The position numbers and the translations under genes were made by a program. 64,000 nucleotides of DNA, taken from Quercus robur. Its lineage: Eukaryota > Streptophyta > Magnoliopsida > Fagales > Fagaceae. The stretch covers positions 29,345,530 through 29,409,529 of the forward strand of contig NC_065543.1 in the NCBI RefSeq assembly GCF_932294415.1, read 5' to 3'. Position 1 is the stretch's first letter. The number at the start of each line of letters is the position of its first letter. The notes beneath the pieces were generated by a model that had not been told where the DNA came from, ran no database searches, and saw only the letters and a program-made list of their open reading frames with translations. Shown one piece after another: positions 41,967 through 51,576 of the stretch.

Positions 41967-42157
41967 GAGAGATGCTACGTCTACAACATTTTTACAACAT
42001 TTTTACAACAAATCATGGGTGGTTAGTTGTTATTGGTTCAAATTTAAAACTAATACTAAGATTACTTTTTTGCCCCAACAAAAACAACCAGTAACAACTT
42101 GCCACTTAGGATTTGTTGTAAAAATGTTGTAGAAATGTTGTAGACATAGCATTTCTC
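41967..42157. mobile_element. Small foldback MITE, near-perfect hairpin
   Basis: A 191-bp element begins GAGAGATGCTACGTCTACAAC and ends with the near reverse complement (TTGTAGACATAGCATTTCTC). Both halves are rich in ACAACATTTTTACAAC. It interrupts the left arm of the foldback element. Confidence 0.7.
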
Positions 42158-42297
42158 TTTTTTTTTTGGTCCCTAAAAATGAAAAATCATTCTTATTTTA
42201 GTCCCTACTCTCTACCTTCATCTCACTAATGGAAATTACCTATGTAGCACATGGAATGCTAAATTGGCACGTTAGACATTGACGTGACCATTAAAAT

Positions 42298-42468
42298 GAG
42301 AGAAGTGCTACATCCATAACCTTTTCATAACAAATTATAGGTGATTAATTGTTATTGGTTCAAATTTGAACCTACCATTGAGATTACTTTTTTGTCCCAA
42401 CAATAACATCTAGTAACAATCTGACACTTAGGATATGTTTTGAAAATGTTGTGGACATAACATTTCTT
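42298..42468. mobile_element. Second copy of the small foldback MITE
   Basis: About 170 bp beginning GAGAGAAGTGCTACATCC and ending GTTGTGGACATAACATTTCT, about 140 bp from the copy at 41967-42157 and sharing GTTATTGGTTCAAATTT and AGATTACTTTTTTG. More diverged between its arms, so probably older. Confidence 0.65.
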
Positions 42469-42472
42469 TTAA

Positions 42473-42532
<60 letters not shown>

Positions 42533-43346
42533 TGTAAAGACCAGACTTGAGTTCCTAGCCCAGCACGTGGACGGACTTAGGCCCAAGAAGCCTAAAACAA
42601 TGAATTTGTAGAGGAATGGGTTGGAAAACTAGGCTTTAGTTGATCAAACAACGATCTAGATAGGCTTGATGACAAAAAGATAAAAATGGACAATTATGAA
42701 ATGAAGAAAGAACGTCCTCGGTGAAATCCGAGGACAATAGTTCTGATATAATGTTTTTAGATATCGTTACAAATTTGATTGTGGAATGCTATAGTAATTC
42801 TTCTCTCAATTTCTCCATCCCTTTTTCTTGTTTCCTCCTTCTTTTATACTCTCCTCCCTTTTCACCTCCACCATCCACCTGTAAACTAGATGGTTAGGGT
42901 TGATACTTGTCCCATCAGCCCTTCTCATAAGTCCTCAAGTAATAACTGTAAGGTTGAAATACACAGTTCAGGTATCACTTCTATATTAATGCGGCCAGGG
43001 GATTAGCTGTAGTGCATTTAATGCGGAGGTAGCAGCCTTTTCCTCAGATATTTTGGGGCTCATCCTTATCTTATATCTCTGCAGTGCTTGTCTGCCCCAA
43101 ATGAATTTCAGGGGTTGTCATCGTTGCTGTCAATCCATTTTCCAAGACCTCGGCCAAGTTCGGCCGAGGAAGTTTTCATCCTCGACACACTCTTCGAAGC
43201 CTTTAGGACCAAAACCCCACCTTTTATTCATCAGCGCAATTTCCTTTGACAAAGACATCTCCTACTCGGGTAGATCTTCGTTCTTGGCTTGGGCCACAAG
43301 CCCAATATATGAATAAATAATGAACTTTTGGGCCCAAGGACCCTAC

Positions 43347-43347
<1 letters not shown>
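42533..43347. mobile_element. Solo LTR (815 bp) inside an (AAT)n microsatellite
   Basis: It begins TGTAAAGACCAGACTTGAG and ends GGACCCTACA. The 5-bp ATAAT repeats on each side (42528-42532, 43348-43352) lie inside (AAT)n runs at about 42474-42532 and 43346-43375, so the element split one microsatellite. It is the same family as 27685-28488. No internal pol sequence is adjacent, indicating LTR-LTR recombination. Confidence 0.8.
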
Positions 43348-43375
<28 letters not shown>

Positions 43376-43385
<10 letters not shown>

Positions 43386-44047
43386 ATTGACATTTAAAAA
43401 ATTCCATGTCAACATTTTAATTATAAAATAAGCCACATTAGATATAGCTATAAAAACAAATTATAAACTTCTGCTTAAAAAAAAAAAAAAAAAAATTCTT
43501 TTAGTTTTTTTTGGGAAAGAACATGAAAAACCTAGAAGATAATTGATCATGTTCTTCCCATTAAATCAAAGAACCTAAAAAATCAAACCCACAAAACCAA
43601 ATCAAATTTCTTCTATCCCTCTTGCCTTCATCTCAAATTCTCTTTCTTCTCTCATCTCAAACTCTTTGTCTCTCTTGTCTCAAAATCTCTCTCTCTTTCT
43701 CTCTCTAAGCCACCATGATTGACCAAGCCTAAAGATCAACCCACCGCGCGAGGCTCTCTCACCCATTTCTTGTAGAACCTTCTCTCTCTACCTCACCCTC
43801 TCTCTTTTCCTCTCTTACTGGCCCAATCCCAGCTATGTTCGAAGCCTTTAGCTTTGTCCATTGCCATTAACCAATGTTGCCACCTCATGTAGTGGCTCCA
43901 CCCTTTAAGTTTTGAGACAGCAATAGCAAACCTAGACCCATTTTTAGCTGATCGATTTTGTTCAAACCCAAACTCAAGGTAAGGAATTGTGGGTTTTGTT
44001 CAAATTTGGGTTGGTGAGGAGGGCTTAGGGTTCGGTCAAGGGGGTTT

Positions 44048-44138
<91 letters not shown>

Positions 44139-44638
44139 AGGTGTGAAGGTGGGTTGGGGGGGGGGGGGGCTGTGCTAGGTTAATGGGTTTTATGAGTATT
44201 TTGTTCAAATTTGGGTGGGAGTTTGTGTTTGTTGTTATTGGTATGGTTGAGGGATTGAGTTGGATTTGTTTGTTGTTTGTTTGGTTGAGAAATTGAAGAT
44301 CTAAGATAGTGGTTTGATTGTTTTGAAGGCTACAGTGGGTTGATTGTATTGATTAAATTTTTGGATTTAAATTGATTTTTTTTGGGATAATTTGGTTTAT
44401 TTATGTGGATTGGTTGTGTTTTGTACAATATTCATTTATGATTTTTCTTAGTTTGTTTTGGTTATCAATTTTTTTGGGGGGGGGGGTGTAAATTGATAAA
44501 TTAATCAAAAAATAATTAAGACGTTGATGTGGATGTTGATATGGCATTTATTAAATACCAAACAAAATTTTAAATTATTATTTTATTCGCCACATCAGTG
44601 TCTAACGTGCTAGCTGTATACTCTGTGTGTTTCGTAGG
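43376..44638. other. Interior of foldback element
   Basis: Non-coding. It holds a pyrimidine-rich stretch (TCTCTTTCTTCTCTC) at 43615-43830, G runs near 44157 and 44475, and part of the right arm from about 44505. Apparent reading frames here are low-complexity Ser-Leu or Glu-Arg repeats. Confidence 0.5.
44051..44133. repeat. (GA)n microsatellite, 83 bp
   Basis: An uninterrupted GA repeat of about 41 units in the interior of the foldback element. Likely length-polymorphic. Confidence 0.95.
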
Positions 44639-46575
44639 TGTTGAGGGCCATTTGTGGAAGCCCAGCAGACAGAAAAGCCCAATAATGAGGGCCACAAAGA
44701 ATTGACAAGATAAATAGCAAAGAACCCATTAGGCCCAAGCGGCAGGAATAATGGATTACAGGCCCAACAAATGAATAAATGGGTCTTAAAAAGGCAAGCG
44801 GGCTCAAAGAAGTCAGGAAAGAAAGAAGTAGCATCTCATGGGCAGAGTATGAGGTAGAAAAGTGAGAAAGGGCCGTCGCAGGCCCAAGGCAATTGTAAAC
44901 TAAGAGAGTAAGGAGTTTATGACAAGCCCATGAACTCTAAAGATAAGGATAAGGTTATTGGGCTGGGGAAGTCCAATGAAGTTAGTAAAAAGCCCATGGG
45001 AGTGTGGAATTAGCAAACGGGCCGAGGAAGTCCAAGAAAAGCAATCGGACCACGGATGTCTAAAGGAAAAGCCCAAAGGGACATAAGAGCCCATGAGTAA
45101 AAGCAAAACAGTACCCACAATAGGCCACTGAGAAAAGAGATAAACGGTTGGCCCAAAAGGAGGTCCTGTAGGATTAAGTTATTACGACAGGAATAACAGT
45201 TCAACATGGCAAGCAGTAAAGAAAATCAAAAGTGGGCCAAAGAAATGTGAAGTCCATTATCATACAAGGCCCAGCTCCTGAATAGAGCGAAAAACCAAAG
45301 GAAAGCCCACATGAAAGGCCAGGAAAATGCAGATGGAGAGTCTCCAGGTCACGGCAGACGCATGAGCAGCAGGCAGACTCTTGGACAAATTTGAAAGGGA
45401 AGCACGCGCAAGGCCCAGGCACCACCAGCCTGTACTTAGCCAATATAGGACATGGTAGGGCCATGGGCCAGAGGTAAGAGGTAAAGGGGGTGTGGTTTGG
45501 TGGTGGGGAGGTGGGAAAAGACCTATTTACGGCTCCTGCCCAAGCCTCTTTTGGGAGGTACGTCCTGCTGGGATGATAGACCACCCAAAAGAGGCAAGTT
45601 TGAGGGGGAACCGTTGGTGCATGCTCTGAGAGTAGAGAGAGAAAGCATTTATACCGTGGCAGGAAAGAAGTGCTACGGTAGGGGGAGAACTGAAACCTGC
45701 CTCTGTCTAGCAAGGGTGAGTGGAGCACACCTTTGGTGGTCGGCAAGTATGCCCAGACCGGACAGAGGCGGTTAAAGGGCAAAATGGTAAAACCATGGTC
45801 GCGGCAGGCACTATAAAAAGGCTCTTGCCGTGCCCTGTAAAAGGGATCGAAAAACAGAGTATATTTTCTTAAGTAAAAAGGAGAAAACAGAGCAAGAAGA
45901 AAGAAAAAAGATAAGAAAAAAACTAAGAAAAACGAGAGTTATTTCAAAGAGGGCATGCACCCATAGATCGTTTTCTCCCTCTCCCCCTTCAAATCTTACC
46001 TTCTTCCAAAACGCAAACAAGGACTTTTTCTTTTGGGCAACAACCATTTAGGTCCGACTCCCTCAAAGTCATTAATCCCCCCGGCAGGATCCTTTTCCTC
46101 AGGGGGTTATTTGCATTGAGAAGAGGCGTTCTCCCCTCTTTGGCTTTGCTGCGGCAAACTAAGCTTAAAACTTAATTTATGCCCATTTAAATTAACCAGT
46201 ATTATTTTCTTCGTTCTTCTCTGTGATCGATATCATTATGACTGTAATCATGCTTTATTAAGTAGGAAATACATAGTTGTTTATTTAAATAAGTCAAAAT
46301 ACTCTGTTTTAGTTATTATTATATCTGCCTGCCGTAACTCGTCTGCAGCAGTTCCGCCTGCCGTAATTTGTCTGCAACAGTTCTGCTTGCCATAAACTTG
46401 CTCCTGGCAGACAAGGCATAAGTTTGTGCATAAACTGGCCCAAGTTGAGTTACAATTGGACCGACCCCAGCTCCCTTACTTAGAAACACTAGGGCCCATT
46501 ACCGCAGGAGGCAGCCCAGCCCATTACCACAGGAGGCAGCCCAACATACCATATCACACAGAAAAGGCCCCTACA
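44639..46575 (+). mobile_element. Long solo LTR (1,937 bp)
   Basis: It begins TGTTGAGGGCC and ends GGCCCCTACA, with the exact 5-bp duplication GTAGG on both sides (44634-44638, 46576-46580). A TATA box (TATAAAAAGG) at 45812-45821 fits the U3/R boundary of an LTR read on the + strand. The content is GC-richer than its surroundings and encodes nothing recognisable. The long LTR suggests a gypsy-type parent. Confidence 0.75.
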
Positions 46576-46773
46576 GTAGGTAATTTTTGTTAGTGAGACG
46601 ACTGTAAGGACTAAAAATGAGTACGCTTTTTCATTTTTGGGGAACCCAAAAAAAAAAAAAAAATTGTGGACCAAAATGAAAATTGGCCAAAAATGGTTTT
46701 AAGACTAAAATTTGATATGCTTTTATAAAAAGCATTAGGTTTAATGATGATTACTATTACCTGACAATTATAT

Positions 46774-48446
46774 TGTTAGAGATATATATTAGACATATTA
46801 GCCCAATATAATAGGCCCAAGCTCATTCCTGCTTGTACTAGTAGTCTAGGGTTTAGTCGCCTATATATATTCATGTTAGGGTTCACTGAGAACACGAGGG
46901 TTACGTGGTTCAGCCTTACGGCCTACATCCACGGAGGAATCCCTTAAGGGCTACATCTTTATTATATGAGAGTGTAGTACAATAACCTCCTGCGTTACAA
47001 TGAACCCTAACATGAATATATATAGGCGACTAAACCCTAGACTACTAGTACAAGCAGGAATGGGCTTGGGCCTATTATATTGGGCTAATATGTCTAATAT
47101 ATATCTCTAACACCCTCCCTCAAACTCAAGGCGGAAGCTTGATGAAGACTTGAGGTTGGATAAGCATGAGAAGATCACTTGAAGATGCCTTGTAGAATGC
47201 CTTTGAAGAAACCACAATGAAGAATGTGCCAATTGTCCAATTTCGAAGCTTCAAATGAAGAAACGGAGGCCAAAATCGGAATCTACGCGAAAAACTGAGC
47301 AAGATAGGCCCTTTTGGAAATTTTGACTTTTGATCAAAGGTCAACGCAAAAAGTCAAAGTCAATTGGTCTAGAGTCAAAGTCAACAGTCAAAGTGCTCAC
47401 GGGTCAGATTCGGGTGGTCTGGGTCAGGTCGGTTCGGTCAACGGTCAGCTAGGTGACGTGGTGCTGACGAGACGACACTGCTGACGTGGCTGATGACATG
47501 TCGCTGACGTGGACTAGTGCTGACGTGGACGTGCTTGCGTGGTTGCTGACGTGGAGTGATGACGTCATCCGATGACGTTAGATGACATCAGCAATAGTTT
47601 TCCGGCGCGTGGAATGCACGTGATAGCGTTACCGGCGTGTGGAGGAGAAGCCAGAAATCCTGGAAGCGCGTGAGAGTGCGTGTGATCTCAGATGAGGGCT
47701 GGAATCGCAGGTTTCGTAGATCGACGGACGAGGAGGCCGACAGGGCGGCGCGTGCGCCCAGAAGAAGATCTAGAAGTAAGGATTCTATGGCGGCGCGTGG
47801 GAGATTTTCCAGAGGCTACGGAGGCGCGTGGAGGTGCGTGGCAAGGCTTCGGGTGACCGGATTTCTGGGTTTTGGTCGCAAGAGATCTTGGAGCACGTCT
47901 GTGGTGTTGGTTTCATCAGGCGAAGCTTGAAGTTGCATAGATCTGAGATTGATGTCACGGGTTTGCTTGAATTTGTGGATCTTGGACACAGCACTGCGCC
48001 ACGGTGGCTGCGAGATGCCGTGGAGTCTAGATCCAGCAGAGAAGCATGCGTGACTTCTGATGGTGGTGTGCATGTGATATTCTTCTTTGTTGTGTAGAGA
48101 TATTTGTTTGATGCCAAGAATGAAGTTTGGCTCTGATACCATGATAAATATATTAGCATAGAGACACCATGTTGAATATGCTAATATAGATGCGGAAGAG
48201 GAAGCATAGAGGAGGAACACTGAGAACACGAGGGTTACGTGGTTCAGCCTTACGACCTACATCCACGGAGGAATCCCTTAAGGGCTACATCTTTATTGTA
48301 TGAGAGTGTAGTACAATAACCTCCTGTATTACAATGAACCCTAACATGAATATATATAGGCGACTAAACCCTAGACTACTAGTACAAGCAGGAATGGGCT
48401 TGGGCCTATTATATTGAGCTAATATGTCTAATATATATATCTAACA
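46774..48446 (-). mobile_element. Complete non-autonomous LTR retrotransposon (TRIM-like), minus strand
   Basis: TATAT flanks both ends (46769-46773, 48447-48451). Read on the minus strand: 5' LTR 48446-48142 (TGTTAGATATA ... TTATCA), then primer-binding site TGGTATCAGAGCC (complementary to initiator-Met tRNA, plus-strand 48129-48141), a 1-kb interior without gag or pol, a polypurine tract (GAGGGAGGG, next to 47113), and 3' LTR 47112-46774. Small size, no coding and intact priming sites fit a TRIM or deletion derivative mobilised in trans, probably by a Copia element. The two LTRs are alike over about 230 bp, but the 3' LTR's inner end is replaced by an inverted copy of its outer end. Confidence 0.8.
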
Positions 48447-48629
48447 TATATAAAATTGAACTTATGGTTTCATTATACATTAAAAGGTTACCAATGCTTC
48501 TAGATTTTTCAAGTATTGTTAAACCATTTAATAGTGTTAATGAAAAAATATTTTCGAGTATGATGTGTAGTGCAATATGCATTACATGGTTGAGCAGAGA
48601 ATCCAACAACAATATTTCAGTTGTTTAGA
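48447..48629. other. Short flank
   Basis: AT-rich sequence between the LTR element and the RBR pseudogene; nothing recognised. Confidence 0.4.
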
Positions 48630-49200
48630 GCAAATACCTGCACTTTATGATGGAGGGAACAGGAGCCATCAACACCTTCAATAACTTGACTGCAGTTATA
48701 ATATCTACATCTCTCAATTCTTCTCTTCAATAAACTTTCCAAATACAACATCATTCTGATCTGAGATCTCTTGATTGCCCACTTTCGTTGCATCGGTACC
48801 CTGCATGCCATGGAGTCTTGCATTGAAAACAAAAGTCCTTGCACACAGGAGACTTTGATTGTGTCCCAGTTTGGCACTCGTTAATTAAGTATCATCACAG
48901 AGCATTCACGGTTTGGGCAGTAGCACCTTTTTTCAACCTGTAGAACGGTTGACTCGCAAAGAATATCACACAACTCATCAAACAGTGATTTTGATATGAT
49001 TTGCCTGCAAAGAGAGGGTCCAAAAATTGCTCGTAGTTCTTGCTAGGGCATCTAATGTTGGCCACCTTGTCCTTAATCTTGACTTCGATGTATTTGGATA
49101 TGCAGTCCATACGATGCAAATAGAGTGCACACTGCACACACTTGTTACTGTTGTTTTAATTTCTGGTTTGATTGTATGAGATCCATGCATATTTTGCATG
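48630..49200 (-). pseudogene. RBR-type (RING-IBR-RING) E3 ubiquitin ligase pseudogene
   Basis: Minus-strand frames read, in order, HRMDCISKYIEVKIKDKV (end of RING1), NIRCPSKNYEQFLDPLF, then CKDFCFQCKTPWHAGYRCN, which is the C-x4-C-x2-C / H-x4-C part of the IBR domain, and RCRYYNCSQVIEGVDG (start of RING2). The order matches plant RBR ligases. Several frameshifts and a stop break it, no start or introns are identifiable, and the 5' and 3' ends are missing. A dead partial copy; a functional paralogue would be elsewhere. Confidence 0.75.
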
Positions 49201-49771
49201 TGAAGATTAAATGATCTTCCTGTACTTGGTCATGGTGGGTTTCTTTTTCTAAGTATAGCTGATCTTTCAGCGACAAGTTTCCCATGGCTTGAAAGTTGAA
49301 CTACAATGTTGTTTAATTTTTCCATAGGATTTGTTGCTTTATATATAGATATATGGTTGGTCTTTGAATGGTTCTTTTAATCATATAGTAAGTAAAGACC
49401 GGATTGGACTCTACTTTTGACTATGGTACGTGATTGTAATTTGCTAGTTTTAGAGTGGCATTGAGGTGGTGGTCTAGCTTGTGTCCCAATTTGATTATGA
49501 CAAGGTATGTTAAAAAAATTGTATTTTTTTTTTTTCAAATTCATCTATTGAATTAAATCAGTAAAAACATAACTTCTAAGGGAAATTTTTCATGATTAAT
49601 TCCGACCAGCTGATACAATTAAATGGCTTCGGTTGACTGATTTAAGACTAGCTATACATGACAAATTGGGTTTTACCAATTGGCAGACAACAACTTAACT
49701 CTTATCAACTAACGTTATCAATTCTAAGAACAAGTCTTGATAGAAATAACATTAATTTAATTGTTCTTATC
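49201..49771. other. Non-coding flank of the LINE insertion
   Basis: No gene is recognised. The sequence continues naturally at 55763 once the LINE and one copy of its target duplication are removed. Confidence 0.5.
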
Positions 49772-49996
49772 AACTCTCTTACAGGATGTTCTCGGTCTAG
49801 GGTTAGGGTTCCCGCCGCCTCCCCAAACCTAGGCTGTAGTAGTGCTGTTGCCTTTCTCTTCGAGAAAGACGTGATATTTTCCCTATAGTACTTTGCTACT
49901 AGTAGGGCTGGTTGTTTCCCTGTAGTACTCTGTTACTAGTAGGGTTTGGTTCTGTTTCTTTCTACGTTGACTGGAGATTCAGTGGTGTGACGGATA

Positions 49997-51576
49997 ATGG
50001 AAGACCTTATGGCTAAGTGTGATAACTTATCACTCTCGGAATGGGAAGGGAAGAAAGTAGTGTTGTCGAAGAAAAACCAGAGGCCGGAGTGTGTCTTAGC
50101 AGCAAAATTCTTTACGAAGAGGGCTCTAAATATTGATACAGTGGCACGCACGTTTCGACCTATTTGGCGCACAAAGGCGAGCTTCCATATTACTAATGTG
50201 GGAGAGAATATACTGCTATTTACGTTTGAACAGGAGGTGGATGCTGTAAAAGTTTTGCTTGGGGAACCGTGGTCTTATGATCGCCATTTAGTAGTGCTAA
50301 AGCAATTTGAAGGTAATAAACCGATAAAGGAGGTTGTGTTTAACAGGGTGAAATTTTGGATCCAAATTCATGATTTGCCATACAAGTTTATGACCCCGGA
50401 GACAGCCATTAAAATCGGTGAATCAATTGGAGAGGTGGTTATGTCGCGAGACGAATCCAAGATGAGGGGAGGAACTTTCATGCGAGTTAGAGTTTGGGTT
50501 GATGTATCTCGCCCCTTATGCAGAGGAAGGAAGGTAAACTTTGAGGATGATCTAGAAGGTTGGGTCTCTTTTCAGTATGAGAGATTACCCAATATATGTT
50601 TTGGTGTGGGATGTTGTCACATGATGATAAGGAATGCGAACTATGGCTGAAAAGCAACGGTACTCTGCCGCTGGACCGTCAATAATATGGACACTGGATT
50701 AAAGCTTCGATATTCAGTCCAGCCAAGAGACAGGTAGTTGAAGTGAAGGGGTATGACTCAGAACCGGTTAGAGGCATGGATAAACAGGCCGATAGGGGTG
50801 GAATGGGGGTTTTAAGTGGGTTTGTTCATCAACCTGCAGCGCCATTGCTTTAGGAAACCCAAGTGGAACGTGTGGGCCTTGGTAAGTCAAGCATGTTGAC
50901 CAAGCAACCCAGGAATGATAATGTGATAAGGGAGTTGGCTGGTGTACCGTCCGAGTTGCCTGGTGTTTCAAATATTTCACATAATGTAGCAGATTTTGAA
51001 ATGGTGATTGAGGAATTAGATAGGGAGTTAGCCGGTAATGTCTCTCCTTCGAATGCATTGGTTGCTGAGGTAATCCGTGGCATTAAAGGAAAGGAAGGGG
51101 AGGTGGTGGGTCCGGAGGGGATGCATGGATCTGGGGAGTTGGTAAGGGAGTCCGAAATAGTGGGGCATGAAATTGTCCCCACTAACATGCAGCCTAGTTT
51201 AGGCAACATGGAGTTTTCTATGGGATGGACTGAAAGGTCTGAGAAGAAACCAAAGGTGAAATCAGTTCATGGTAAACAAGCCACCAAAGGGTCAACTGTT
51301 GCAGCCAGGGGTGTTGGAACTGAACTTACTACAGGTAATAAAAAAGGTACGTGGACTAGGCTCCCTTGTAAGCACAATAATAACCAGATGCAGGTGGAGA
51401 ATGTGGTGACTTTAGGCCCAAAAAGAAAAGCTGAAGAAGGGGGTAGTACGGAGGAGGATGTGATTGAAGTTGAAAAGAAGCAGAAAGTGGATGATGAGAT
51501 AAAAAGGCTCAGTGTCTTGTTTGCTACACACTTGGGATCGGCGGAGGTTGCTGGGCAACCCCACCGGGTCCAATGA
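49997..51576 (+). pseudogene. LINE ORF1 (nucleic-acid-binding, DUF4283 / CCHC knuckle)
   Basis: The first frame (MEDLMAKCDNLSL...) has the DUF4283 pattern found in ORF1 and gag-like proteins of plant LINEs: FRPIWRTKASFHITNVGENILLF and VLLGEPWSYDRHLVVL. A zinc knuckle follows near 50600, where a single-base loss in a T run shifts the frame. Downstream a TAA (50683) and a TAG (50851) interrupt it before a basic C-terminal half ending at the TGA at 51574-51576. ORF1 coats element RNA in the ribonucleoprotein. Confidence 0.82.

Larger units (their letters stand above)
41905..46720. mobile_element. Foldback element hosting nested insertions (boundaries approximate)
   Basis: The left arm (TACATTTTCGGCCAATTTCCATTTTGG, TTTTAGTCCCTACTC, CTCACTAATGGAAATTACC, GCACGTTAGACATTGACGTG) is the reverse complement, in order, of sequence around 44510-44630 and 46575-46715. 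Arms of roughly 400-500 bp once nested inserts are removed enclose a 1-kb interior with a (GA)n tract. Long inverted arms suggest a MULE or foldback type, but the ends and target duplication are too decayed to be sure. Confidence 0.6.

Noticed and set aside
43885-44208. Ser-Leu repeat protein or Glu-Arg repeat protein
   Set aside because: Both are translations of the (GA)n microsatellite.
45201-45782. 193-residue minus-strand reading frame
   Set aside because: It lies inside a solo LTR, has no recognisable domain, and the GC-rich base composition explains its length.
47637-48229. Overlapping reading frames on both strands of the LTR element interior
   Set aside because: GC-rich non-coding interior; no gag, pol or host domain in any frame.
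49797-49814. Telomere-like TAGGGTTAGGG at the LINE start
   Set aside because: Only about two units and not the plant TTTAGGG repeat; chance or part of the LINE leader.
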